Assembly: GCA_963210315.1 (NCBI GenBank)
Contig: OY723238.1
Coordinates: forward strand, 1,736,001-1,800,000
From: Rhynchopus euleeides
Taxonomy: Eukaryota; Euglenozoa; Diplonemea; Diplonemida; Diplonemidae
Length of the DNA: 64,000 bases
Direction: 5' to 3'
Positions 11,010-23,570 of this stretch are shown in pieces. The translations under genes were made by a program, and so were the position numbers. Every line of letters starts with the position of its first letter. Position 1 is the stretch's first letter. Below the pieces are notes generated by a model that saw only the letters and a program-made list of their open reading frames with translations, was not told the DNA's origin and did no database searches.

Positions 11010-11181
11010 GAAAAATGAGTGAAAATAGGTGAAAAGACTCCCGCTAGGGGGAGTCAGACTCCCCCTAGCGGGAGTATAGACTCCCGCTAGCGGGAGTCTA
11101 TACTCCCGCTAGCGGGAGTTGGACTCCCCCTAGTTGAGACTCCCGAAAAGGGTTACCCTACCCCCGCTGGAGTCCACCGTG
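11010..11181 (-). repeat. Right terminal inverted repeat of the 3.06-kb transposon
   Basis: Inverse of the left end: starts TATCATGGGAAAAATG at its inner border and ends CCGCTGGAGTCCACCGTG. Four or more ACTCCCGCTAGCGGGAGT or ACTCCCCCTAG units lie between. Confidence 0.8.
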
Positions 11182-11349
11182 TGTGCATACGAAGCAACCC
11201 CAGGTTGTTTTAGACACCCCCTCAATCCGTTACAACTATACGCTTGTCCTTCAGCTTGCACCTAGCCAGCTTGTTCCTGTTATTTGTGTGTTTTGAGCTG
11301 TAGTTTGTGTTTTAAGTCCTTTTGAAGCCAAATGGACATGTCAGCTGTT

Positions 11350-12956
11350 TTCGTCAGCTGATTGAGGGTGTGATATGAGGGTTCTATCCAACAAGGATAT
11401 CAAGGCGGCACTTTCAAAGTCCTGCCAAGGACAGCGCCACGTGGGTGTGTGCTTCTGATATATGTTATGTCATCATGTGAACCCTCCCCAGCGTGTGCCA
11501 ACATCCCTGACACGCTCACGAAAAGCATGACACGGAGAAAACAGGTGCCGGAACAACCTGCCGAGCACACGGGTGGTGCCACGTTGATCCACGCAGCGAT
11601 CTCCCATGACAGGAAGCCTTGTCGCCACGGCAGAGTCGCCGCAGACTGTGGGAGAGGTGTCGCCAGTCACCTTGAGGTTGCAGTGTGTCATCAGGCTAAG
11701 ACCCGTGCCCTCTTCACCTCCCCTGTTAGGTTGCTCCCATATCGTTGCCTGCTTTGGGGCCTGAAGGACATAGGGGGTGTCATCACAACTCATCACAAAA
11801 GGGTCACAAGTTGTCACAACTGGTCACAACAAATCACACCACGTCACACCTAGTCACAACAAATCACAACTGGCCGCAACAAATCGCAAAAAATCACAAC
11901 AAATCACAACATTTGCCTTGTGATTTGTTGTGATCTGTTGTGATCGGGTGTCTGCCCTGGGGCAACGCTCCTTTAACAACAGAAGAGTAGAACCTCAACC
12001 CCCCGTGTCCCCTGGTTCACCGATTTCAGCGTCAAGCCTTCGGCCTGACGAGGATAGTATCATGTCCCCATCAGAACTTGCTTCCCCCCTTCCTCTCTCG
12101 CCTGCACCTTCCCTTGTTGTGGATGACTCGCCGGGCTTTCAGCCCGTCGACACTCGGCTTAGTCCCCCATCAGACACTGTGTCACCCCCACCACCCTCTC
12201 CATGTCAGGAGCCCCTAGTGCCTTTAGACACTGCAACCCCCTCTCTTCCCGACTGGCAGGCAGAAACGCCGTCTCACCAGGGGGGCGACACGCTCTCCCA
12301 CGAGTGCACGTCGCCGAGCCCTTACGTGGGGCGTCGACTTCCTTTCTCCCCTTCCTCCCCTTCTGAGTCCTCGGTTCCCCGCGCGCAGAAACGTGTAGCG
12401 CACATGCGGGAGGCAGACGAATCTGCCCTGGAGCGATGCTCGTTTCATAACAACAGAGCAGGTTTTCCTTCCTCCCGCACGATCATCAGCACAGCTAGAT
12501 CAGGCGTGCCTTCCCCTTTCCCACGGGCCTCACAGGCCTTGCGCTTCTTGGAGCGCAAGACACGTGCTGTCCGTCCTTCTCGTTCTCGTTTCCTCCAGAA
12601 GCAGGTGTTGCGTGCGGTTCCGAAGCGCACCCGCTGCATCCCCTCTCCCACCATCTTTCGTTCGGCGGCTATTCCGCGCTCTTTTCAACGCGTCGTCGCG
12701 AAGATTGCGCCTCAGTATCAGCAGGCGCAATCTCCGGCTTCCAGTGTGTGTGTGTCCCCCCTCCTTTACAGCGCAACGAGGAGGAGAGCGAAACCGTGTG
12801 GTGTCACGTAGAGCAAGAGTAGGATAGCGGGCCCGGTTCCTCACGGTATGGTCCTTCGGGGCCAGGCTGCGATGCCAGCACGCTAACCCAAATTGCAATA
12901 CGATCGGGTGTGATTTGTTGTGATTTGTTGTTTTTTTCCCCAGCCTGATTACCCCA
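11350..12956. mobile_element. AACAAATCAC-repeat element, copy A (left end not resolved)
   Basis: The right end GTGATTTGTTG, T-run, CCCCAGCCTGATTACCCCA matches the right end of copy B at 41980. Subterminal arrays of AACAAATCAC words lie at 11780-11950 and 12905-12935. A block of about 270 bp (11510-11790) is present in inverted orientation in copy B at about 41605-41850. The word GCTGATTGAGGGTGTGATA (11357) occurs in both. No left TIR (TGGGGTAATCAGG) was found, so the left border is approximate. Unlike copy B, this copy contains a 249-codon ORF. Confidence 0.65.
12062..12811 (+). CDS. Ser/Pro-rich basic protein of unknown function inside element A
   Basis: An open frame of 249 codons from ATG 12062 to TAG 12811; the frame is open further upstream but in repeat sequence. 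The N-terminal half is Ser/Pro rich and acidic (PLPLSPAPSLVVDDSPG), and the C-terminal half is strongly basic (RFLERKTRAVRPSRSRFLQK, later RVVAKIAPQYQQ). There is no recognised domain, signal peptide or membrane segment. It lies between two AACAAATCAC arrays and could be an element-encoded protein or a host exon carried by it. The length without stops and the even composition argue mildly for real coding. Confidence 0.4.
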   Translation: MSPSELASPLPLSPAPSLVVDDSPGFQPVDTRLSPPSDTVSPPPPSPCQEPLVPLDTATPSLPDWQAETPSHQGGDTLSHECTSPSPYVGRRLPFSPSSPSESSVPRAQKRVAHMREADESALERCSFHNNRAGFPSSRTIISTARSGVPSPFPRASQALRFLERKTRAVRPSRSRFLQKQVLRAVPKRTRCIPSPTIFRSAAIPRSFQRVVAKIAPQYQQAQSPASSVCVSPLLYSATRRRAKPCGVT

Positions 12957-15900
12957 CATGAGTGGCTGTCTCCAACCTCCAGTAGACACTGGTTTGTGCG
13001 AATGCCTTATATGAACCTTCGTCGAGGTTCAATCCTGCCTGGTTTGCACAATGTGCTCGATTGCACCATGAGCCGATGTTACGCAACGGGGCAAGTCGAC
13101 TAATGCGCAACCTTTCCTGGGGTCGGTGCAATCACCACGTTGCTGCAATTAAGAGAGCAAGCTGCAGCAGCCTCACTGGAAGGGCCGTCGTTCAGAGGAA
13201 TGACGTGCCGCGGATCGCTTGTAGAGTGAAACCACTGCACACCCATATATAGAATGGCTCAGCAGGCCAGAAGATGGCTGCGAACATGTCTTCCGGCAAT
13301 ATTGAACACGCCAAGACTGACCGTGATGCATCCGCTGCAGTCTTTGGTGGGAGGTTTTTTTCTGAGGCTTGCGCGAACATCACCGCGCATCACACGTGGA
13401 GGGGTGTTCTCGCGATCGACAAATGCCCCTTCCGGCCCTTCTTCCCTCAGCTTTTGCAGCACCGCACAGTTTTTTTTCCCTTGCTTTTCTGCACCCGATT
13501 TATACCCATTCGCACTCTTTCGGGAGGTCTTTCCAAACAGACCTACATACGCCTGCGTTTTGGGAAGTCTGTGGTGCAGATATCACATGATCGTGTAATA
13601 CTGCAGACGGGCAGACTGCCCGTTTGACCACCTGCTGTTTGGCTAAGGCCGGGAGTGCCGCCACTCAGCAACCCTTCATCAGGGCAATGCCCTCGCTTCC
13701 CCGGGTGACCTCTGCAAGATTTGCCTGCTGGCCAACTGAGTATCTCGCAGGCTGCCTCCCCGCCTTCCACCCCTTGCCTCTATTCGATGTGCTGCCGTTG
13801 CTATTTTTCTTCCATCGCTGCACCTTCCGGGCCTTCTTCAGCGCCCTGCTTGTCTTCTTCGGGACCAAAACCGTCTCCAGCTCCCCCGCCCTATTACTTT
13901 GCCCTCCGCGGGTGCCCCATATTATATTATGATTCCCTAAGACTCTTCTCCACGTCTTCTCTCAGCGCAGGGGACAATTTCCGTCAACGAGCGCCCATCC
14001 CCTCCCTCCACTTCTGTTGGCGAAATCCCACCGGAAGTGAGAAGCCACTAACTTAGGAGGTTGCCTGAAAGTGTTGGATCTGCCGAGAAATCTGAAAAAT
14101 CCATATTTTCGGCATGCCACCTCTCCCCTTCTTTGCTATACTTTGTCGTGGTTGCGTTGTGTGCATATCCCGCCGAATCCCCACTGTGGGGATCCTGGGG
14201 GGGTTCCTGGCCCCCAATCCCCCGCATGCACAGAGGACCTTTCTTCCGTGCCGCCCTGGTTTTCAATCGCTCCTCCACCTGTTCCACACACGTTTTGCAC
14301 ATAGAATCCGTTCTTCTCGGTAACATCCACCAGTTTCTATGGATTGCCTGGGTTCTGTTTACCGTGTGCACCCCCCGCATTACTCCCCAATTCACATCCC
14401 ACCATCCGCCATATTCCGCGTAATTTTTTTTTCTGGTATGAAATACGGCAATCCTCAGGTGATGTTCTTCTTGTCACCACAAAGCAAATTGGGCTGGCAC
14501 CCACACGCCCGGCACGTCCGGCAATGCTGCCTTGCATCAATGCAACTCTCCACGACACCTTCAGTTGTTGCGTGTGATGGACACTCTGCAGATCGGATCC
14601 GCGACCTTCGCTCTGCGCCAACACTGTCAACACTGTGACAGTTCTGTCTCCCAATTGCGTGGCGACTCACTTTTCTGCACTTCGGGGCGAAGCAATCTCA
14701 GCAGTGTACACACCACTCTGCCTCTTATCTGGCCCTTATCCGAAATATTTTTTTCGCCTTCGCCTTGCTCGGCTGAAGAGAACGACGAGGGTGGGGGAGG
14801 GGGTGGTGGTGCCTGGCGGCGAGGCTCGCCCCATGCTGCCCAGGCGGTCGCTGCCCTTCACACAGCCCCCTCCGCTACGCTCCCCACCCCCCACACCCAT
14901 CCATAACGAAGGAAGCTCGCCTCCGCAATGAGGAGCAGCAATACGAATCTGGTACAATTGCCGTGTGGGGGACACCCCTACCTTGCCCTTCTGTTGAAGC
15001 ACTGTTGTGCGATGCAAAAGTGTTGTCCGCTGGTGTCGCGGGTGTGTAAGCGCGGGCTGTGGGGCGTCGTGTGTGCGTGGTTGCAGTGGATGTCTGGCAT
15101 CGGAGTTCGCTCGGGTGCAGTCCACAAAAAAAAATTCAAAAAAAATTCTGATGATTCTGCTTCTTTGCCCCGAGGGTTCTATCTGCCGGGAACCCTCTGA
15201 TATCGGATGCCAACTACAGGAAGTCGAATGTGTGAGCCAACACGGGGAGTGCCTGGGCTTCCAGCCGCACAGGCGGCTTTTGTGAAAGGATTTCGCCAGG
15301 CGGAGTGTGGGCATACCTGTCCCCCACCCGCCAAAGCCTTTGTTTTCCGCTGCGTTATGGATAGAGCTTGCCAAAGAAAATTGGCATTCTATGTCAGCAT
15401 GAGGCTCATGAAGTCCAATAAAGCTACCATTGAGCCCGTCACCGTTTCATGCCACTTCACAAAGGCCTCACAGCACAGCCTTGAGACAGAAGTGCGCTCA
15501 ACGAACAGAATTTCGGTGCTTCTTTTTTAAAGTTGCTGGACAGTTTGTTTCTTCCATGAAGCGAAATGCGCACGATTTTGCTTCCTGCAGAGTTATTGAC
15601 CTGGTGTTCTCCTCTCTTTGGTACCACACCGATGTTGTATTTGTTTTGCCCTGTGCCCTTTGCTGCTGGTCGCGCGCCAAGTGGGGTGGGCTGTTCCTCT
15701 ATTCCCCTCCCCCTTACCTCCCAATATTGCCCTCGCTCCCCGCTCGGTATACCCCATTCACCAGGGGGGATAGGTGCTCGCATGGCACAGCCGTATCTCC
15801 GAAGAGCACCTTCCACATGTGCCAAACGCAGTTTTGGTTCTTGCCCGGTAGTCTTTTGATCGTCGGAAGAAACATAACTGGAAGCGACATGGCAGAGGCA

Positions 15901-15976
15901 TTTGATATGATGTGCAAAAAAGCGGGCCCTGATTCACAGTTTAGGCGCCTTTTGCACATGCCGGTATTAGTTTGGC

Positions 15977-15980
<4 letters not shown>
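12957..15980. other. Intergenic region, no supported gene
   Basis: Frames on both strands are short and mutually overlapping, and none gives a recognisable domain. A minus-strand frame at 13665-13868 starts with a Lys-rich stretch (PKKTSRALKKARK) but breaks quickly. One CCTTCGCT-family repeat lies at 14603-14693, and low-complexity pyrimidine tracts appear towards 15700. Confidence 0.5.
14603..14693. repeat. Short repeat, CCTTCGCT family, copy 4
   Basis: Begins CCTTCGCTCTGCGCCAACAC, has CTGTGACAGTTCTGT and GACTCACTTTTCTGCACTTC inside, and ends GGGCGAAG. It aligns word by word with the copy at 52601. Confidence 0.5.

Positions 15981-16018
<38 letters not shown>
15981..16018 (+). repeat. (CT)n microsatellite at the 3' side of the truncated non-LTR copy
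   Basis: An uninterrupted CT run of about 38 bp that ends exactly where the conserved 3' end of the element begins (CGTATGCTTATAGTG). The same border at 31321 is preceded by CT and CCCT repeats. Confidence 0.9.
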
Positions 16019-19360
<3,342 letters not shown>

Positions 19361-19667
19361 TCGGTTGGTGCCCCTGATTTACCCCTTTTTCACTACGCAC
19401 AAACTACGCAATCTGGGGGGGGGGTCTCGCTTTTTGGTCCCCCCCCAGTTTTTTTTGGTCCCCCTTTCTGTGTGGCTACTGAGACAGGACTGGAGGCACT
19501 GCGCTGACCGAGCAAATTTTTTTTGCCAGAACTCACTATACACCGTACGAAAGAACGCACGACATGTGGGGCGGGACTCCAGAAACACCTGGGCAAGGTT
19601 GCCCCATGCCCAGAAACACCTGAGAAGGAAGTGAGTTCCAGGAGCCGCGTAGAACACCCTCGAGATT

Positions 19668-19985
19668 GTGAATGATGATACGATCACAGCCTTCAGGGCG
19701 ATGCGAGGTGCCACCCTGAAGGTGGCCCTTGACATCAAGGAGAGCGTCGGCCGAGGGGTCGACGAAAAGCTGAAGAAGGCGCTACTGGCACTGGATCCCG
19801 CGGGGTATACGGAGGTCACCGCCACACAGGCAACCTCCGCTGACAACGTCCAGGAGACGTTATCCGAGGGGATCACAACGGCACTAGAGATCTGTGTCAC
19901 GGGATCCAGGCGCCCACTCTCCCTCGACGGTCTGGGGATTGTTGTTGGGTATGGTGTCGTTTCCTGCAGCTGCAAAAAAGCGTAG
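19668..19985 (+). CDS. 105-residue protein of the 1-kb TIR element, unknown function
   Basis: Starts MNDDTITAFRAMRG and ends VSCSCKKA at a TAG. The sequence is balanced and helical in character (KVALDIKESVGRGVDEKLKK). It is identical to the frame at 36866-37183. The frame is open upstream to a TAG at 19651-19653, which reads as a possible splice acceptor (GCGTAG then AACACCCTCGAGATTGTG), so this may be an internal exon. No transposase signature is visible. It could be an accessory protein of the element or a captured host fragment. Confidence 0.45.
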   Translation: MNDDTITAFRAMRGATLKVALDIKESVGRGVDEKLKKALLALDPAGYTEVTATQATSADNVQETLSEGITTALEICVTGSRRPLSLDGLGIVVGYGVVSCSCKKA

Positions 19986-20065
19986 CAACTGTGCTTCCTT
20001 CTTCCTTAATGATGCGTTGACGCTTCCACCCGGAGGAGCTGAAGCAGGCACCGCTTAATGATGCG

Positions 20066-20272
20066 TTGATGCTTCCACCCGACGAGCTGAAGCAGGCACC
20101 GCGCCAAAGGGCACCCCCAAAGAGACCTGCAAAGACTGCGTCGAAACCCGCACCGAAGGCTGCCAGCGCTGCAGCACCTGAAGAACCTGCAGCACCTGCA
20201 GCACCTGAAGCGCCTGCACCCTCACTGACCCCGGAACAGCAAGAACTCCTTGAGTTTGGAGTCCCGGCATAG
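20066..20272 (+). CDS. 68-residue Lys/Ala/Pro-rich protein of the 1-kb TIR element
   Basis: Reads from MMLPPDELKQAP to LEFGVPA with a TAG stop. The middle is basic and Ala/Pro rich (KRPAKTASKPAPKAASAAAP) with an EEPAAPAAPEAP repeat. Copy 2 (37264-37461) has three residues fewer in that repeat and is otherwise the same. The DNA just upstream is a 46-50 bp tandem duplication (AATGATGCGTTGA[C/T]GCTTCC at 20008 and 20057). It may be the end of a longer spliced protein. Confidence 0.35.
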   Translation: MMLPPDELKQAPRQRAPPKRPAKTASKPAPKAASAAAPEEPAAPAAPEAPAPSLTPEQQELLEFGVPA

Positions 20273-20365
20273 AGACAGAGAATGGCTGAGTAAATCAAAA
20301 AATGAGACCCCCCCCCCCTTTTCACTACGCACAAACTACGCAATATGGGGTCGTCAGGGGCACCA

Positions 20366-21792
20366 CTCGGTCTCATTTTTGGCGGTTTTTTTTGTGATTT
20401 TGGGACAGTAAAACAGTCAGAAAAAACGCCATAAAAAAATAGAAAGTGACCCCATCGTGATCCGCACAGAGCTCAAATAGTCCAAAGAAGGCAGAGAAGC
20501 GGAGAAGAAAAATGGACCTAGCGGGTGGCCCGGTGGGTGGTGATGCCCTCGTCATGCAGGTCTCTTCTGTTTTGAAGGTGCACACATGGTGGACTCCAGC
20601 CACCATGTCTAAGAGGGAGTCTAAGACTGCAGTCTGGAGGGCTGAGACGAGAACTCAAACGACTTTTAAGCAGTCTTGAAGGTCGCCAAGCCTATTGGGG
20701 GCAACTAACAGATGAGATTTGTTTGTTGCCTGTCGTCACAGCTAGGTGCCCATCTCTTCGATAACGGAATGTGTGCAGAGATCTCGTGGACCCTTTGGCC
20801 ATTCTGTCGTGCACCCACTCCACCCACAACGCACACCTGTCACGAGTGGTCGCTCCCCCGTCCTCCTCCACCCTGAAGGTTGAACCCTCAAGGACCAGTG
20901 ATCTCCTGCTGGCCGGGCTGCGATACAGCGAAGCCTTCCTACTTACAAGCGAATCCAGACTGTAGGGAACAGATGTTCACTACCGTGGCCTCCGGCGGCT
21001 GGGGGGCTCCGCCCCCCAGACCCCCCTGTGTAAAAGCATTGCACCAGACCGGTTTTTTGGGCGAGAGTCCAAACTTTCAAAGCAGCTGCTGCGCCTGCCC
21101 CACCAAGCAGCCTCAGTACGACAGGACGCGCGCAGGCACCGGGCCCTCTCAGATTCTGGGAGGGTTTGCGCGGGTCGCGCGCGCCGAAGGCGCGCGCGAA
21201 AAATTTTCAAAATCAGAAAAACCGGAAAACGGCGCCAGAAAAAAAGTCTATCTTATACCCTGCATGGGACACAAGAGGGAAAAAAAAAAGGGGAACACAG
21301 TGATTACCCTCCTCCGAGGGGAAACTAAAGCAAGCTCTGGTAACTCTTTTTCCGCTGTGTGCCCTGTTTCATATATGCGGAGGGGCCCTTTCTGCACGGC
21401 TTTGGTTTTATTGATGTTGTGGTGTGCGTGGTTTATTTTCCCTTTTTTTGTTGTTTTCGCAGCATTTTATGCTGTCGGGTGAGCTTCCGCCCCATGGGAG
21501 GCGCTCCTTCCGGCTTGCGCTGCCCACCCATCCCACCCCCGTCCCCTTCCCACATTCTTTCTTTTCTTTTAGGGGAGACGTCCTCGCAGTGGCTGTTTGG
21601 CCTGACGCGATTCCCCGCCTCAAAGCAGACCCACCTGGCAGCTACTCAAGGCACATGAGGAGTGAGAGGCGTCAACGGGCGCAACGCCCCTCCCTGCGGT
21701 CCGGCTTCCGCCACGTGGCTGACTCAAAGCAGCGAAGTGACCAACGGGAGCGACATGAAAAAAAAAAACACAACTGACACATCACACACACA
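20366..21792. other. Spacer and probable 5' leader of the LINE
   Basis: No gene is supported. Holds a CGATCCGCACA-type repeat word near 20448 (inverse of the 47-48 kb family), one inverted GC-hairpin unit at 20975-21035, and a block near 21090-21150 (CCCCACCAAGCAGCC, CAGTACGACAGGACGCGCGC) that recurs at 37810-37860. The last few hundred bases before 21793 probably belong to the LINE 5' UTR. Its start could not be fixed. Confidence 0.5.
20975..21035 (-). repeat. GC-hairpin repeat, single inverted unit
   Basis: Reads TTCACTACCGTGGCCTCCGG then CGGCTGGGGGGCTCC then GCCCCCCAGACCCCCC, the inverse of the units at 9561, 40152 and 59313. Confidence 0.75.
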
Positions 21793-23544
21793 ATGTCCCA
21801 CGCTGCCTCTGTCCCCCTGCACCCCTCCTCGACGGGGTTCCCTGGGGAGGCGTCGGCTAAGCCGGCGCCGAGCGAAGCTGCAGGGAAGAGGCACAAGTGG
21901 GTGCTGAGGGAAAAGGAGTGGAGTGCCGACGTCAGGCACTCAACCGACGAGCTGGCCGCCAAGGGCGGCGTAATGCTGTGCGCCAAAGGCGACGCACAGC
22001 GCCTGATCGCGAGGTGCAGGGAGCACCCGCCGCCGGGACCGGCGGCAATCCTGACCGTCGAGGCGACGGAGGGGGGGAAGGGGCGCAGCCGCGTCCTCTC
22101 CCTCCTGGTCGAGCGCGACGGCGAGACCCGGGGGCTGCGGCGGCACCTGCTGCAGCTCCACAGTGACCCCGTACACTACGGGGCCAGCAGCAGCCCGGGC
22201 CTGAAAGCCCCCAAGGGCAGCCGGGAGTGGGTGGTGATGGAAGCACCGCCAGCCACCCCCCTCACACACACACACATCCGCACCTGGCTGCGGGCCCACG
22301 GCGCGGAGCCGGACGCGGTCATCGCGATGACCGGCACCACCTGGGCCCGCCGCTTCAAGGTGGGTGTGGACAGTCGACAGGTCAAGGACCTGCTGCGTGC
22401 GAGCGGCGAGAGCGACATCTTCTGCCGCCCCCACTTCCACACCACCACACACCCCGACACAGTCGTGCGCCTGCCGCCCGACACCACCATCCAGCAGGCA
22501 CAGGAGAAGGCGAGCCGGCTGAGCGGAAGGGTCGTCCTTGTCAAGGGCGGCCTCGGCATCGCAGTGCCGAACACCGCCGGGCACCACGCCACGGCAGCAG
22601 TCGTCGGCGACGAAGCTGCAACCCCCCTGCAGGGGAAATATGTGCTGGAGGGGCTGCCCCCGGAGTACACCGCCCGCTGCACCCGGGACCTGCTGGAGGA
22701 GATGGGCTGGCAGGCGCGCATCCTGGCGTCAACCAGGGTGCCGAACGGGCGGGCAGTCCTGCTGCGCGCCCCCACCACCCCCCAGAAACTCGGCGCGTAC
22801 TGCGTCGACAACAACACCTACCTGGTGTTGCGGCGGTACCGCGAACCCGAGGACTTGGGGCTCTTCCCCCGCCGGCGGAGGCCAAAGCGCACCAAGCCCC
22901 CACCGGAGCCGACCCCACCACCCGCAGCACCGGAGCAGCCGAAGGGAGGAGTGCCGGGGAGTGAGCTGGCGAGTAAGAAGACAAAGAAGAAGACGAAGAA
23001 GAAGGGGGCCACGACCGACGCTGAGATGAAGGACAGCGGCCCCCCCCACGCCACCACCACTACCACCGACCCCGCCGCCGCCGCCGCAGCAGCAGCCGCC
23101 GCCGCCGCCGCCGCCACCAACCTCGCCAGGGTGCAAGCCCTCCTCGAGCAGGCGGAACAGCGTGCTGCCGAGGCAGAGCGGCGGGCAGCCGCTGCAGAGG
23201 AGCGGGCCGCGAACCAGGAGAGACAGTTCGCGGCCGCCCTGCAGGCAATGCAGGCCCGCCTGCAGCACCTGGAGGCGGCAGCACATCCGCAGTCAAAACC
23301 GAAGAAGACCACCAAGCCGGGCACCAGCTCCCCCTCCCGAAAGACCGAGCCGGCCGCCACCACCCCAAACCGGGGGACCAAGGGCTCACCCCCGAAGTCC
23401 GCCTCCCCGGCCAGAACCCACACGGGGCTAACCCCCAAGAAGAAGAGCCGGGCACTCTCTCCGTCCCGGACCGCAACCCTGCGCACAAAGCACCCGAAGG
23501 AGCGGTTGCACAAACGTCAGTGCGAAGAGGTCCTCTTCAACTGA
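21793..23544 (+). CDS. LINE ORF1 protein with Ala-rich coiled coil
   Basis: 583 residues from ATG 21793 to TGA 23542-23544. The N-terminal two thirds hold two compact stretches (about residues 135-215 and 275-355; the second begins KYVLEGLPPEYTARCTRDLL) that resemble small alpha-beta RNA-binding folds. I cannot prove an RRM. Residues about 360-420 are Lys/Pro rich (KKTKKKTKKK). A poly-Ala run leads into a heptad-rich coiled coil (LLEQAEQRAAEAERRAAAAE) at about 440-495, then a basic Ser/Pro/Thr tail. RNA-binding modules plus a coiled coil and basic tail fit a LINE ORF1 chaperone acting with ORF2 on element RNA. The start is the first ATG after an A-rich leader. Confidence 0.85.
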   Translation: MSHAASVPLHPSSTGFPGEASAKPAPSEAAGKRHKWVLREKEWSADVRHSTDELAAKGGVMLCAKGDAQRLIARCREHPPPGPAAILTVEATEGGKGRSRVLSLLVERDGETRGLRRHLLQLHSDPVHYGASSSPGLKAPKGSREWVVMEAPPATPLTHTHIRTWLRAHGAEPDAVIAMTGTTWARRFKVGVDSRQVKDLLRASGESDIFCRPHFHTTTHPDTVVRLPPDTTIQQAQEKASRLSGRVVLVKGGLGIAVPNTAGHHATAAVVGDEAATPLQGKYVLEGLPPEYTARCTRDLLEEMGWQARILASTRVPNGRAVLLRAPTTPQKLGAYCVDNNTYLVLRRYREPEDLGLFPRRRRPKRTKPPPEPTPPPAAPEQPKGGVPGSELASKKTKKKTKKKGATTDAEMKDSGPPHATTTTTDPAAAAAAAAAAAAAATNLARVQALLEQAEQRAAEAERRAAAAEERAANQERQFAAALQAMQARLQHLEAAAHPQSKPKKTTKPGTSSPSRKTEPAATTPNRGTKGSPPKSASPARTHTGLTPKKKSRALSPSRTATLRTKHPKERLHKRQCEEVLFN

Positions 23545-23570
23545 CGGGGAGGCCCGCCATCTCCAGGCCT
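23542..23570 (+). promoter_or_regulatory. Putative leaky UGA with downstream stem-loop
   Basis: The ORF1 stop is TGA followed by CGG. AGGCC (23550-23554) and GGCCT (23566-23570) can pair as a 5-bp stem starting five bases after the stop, with an 11-base loop. UGA-CGG with a 3' stem-loop is one of the known type II readthrough contexts (established for several RNA viruses). Here it precedes an in-frame extension with no ATG until 23743. Function is inferred. Confidence 0.5.

Larger units (their letters stand above)
8120..11181. mobile_element. 3.06-kb DNA transposon with CACGGTGG termini and long TIRs
   Basis: The left end, CACGGTGGACTCCAGCGG, has its inverse CCGCTGGAGTCCACCGTG at the right end. 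Roughly 170-180 bp at each end are inverted copies, packed with palindromic words ACTCCCGCTAGCGGGAGT and ACTCCCCCTAG, and each terminal block finishes internally with TTTTCACCTATTTTCA and CCCATGATA or their inverse. TG lies on both flanks, a possible 2-bp target duplication. The element carries a degenerate minus-strand transposase-like gene, a hAT-type insertion at 9378-10038, an internal partial copy of the right end at 10283-10378, and a small basic ORF at 10528-10908. CAC-start ends with subterminal repeats fit the CMC (CACTA) or Transib superfamilies. Assignment is open. Confidence 0.8.
19366..20365 (+). mobile_element. 1-kb TIR element, copy 1
   Basis: Ends are TGGTGCCCCTGA and its inverse TCAGGGGCACCA. 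The word TCGGT lies on both sides (19361-19365 and, after one extra C, 20367-20371), a 5-bp target duplication. The TIR homology extends inward about 65 bp (TGGTGCCCCTGA, ACCCC, a 29-bp cassette, a G run, GTCTC and TTTTT), but the cassette containing ACTACGCACAAACTACGCAA is in opposite orientation in the two TIRs. The interior carries two small ORFs. Copy 2 at 36564-37559 is almost identical. Confidence 0.85.

Noticed and set aside
22176..23513. Several long open frames on the strand opposite LINE ORF1 and in its other frames
   Set aside because: Composition follows the GC-rich codons of ORF1, and no domain is visible in them.
23542..23544. UGA as a sense codon in this genome, which would fuse ORF1 and ORF2
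   Set aside because: The lipase-like gene, both WD40 genes and the RT ORF use only TGG for Trp and contain no in-frame TGA. Reassignment is therefore unlikely, and local readthrough explains the LINE better.
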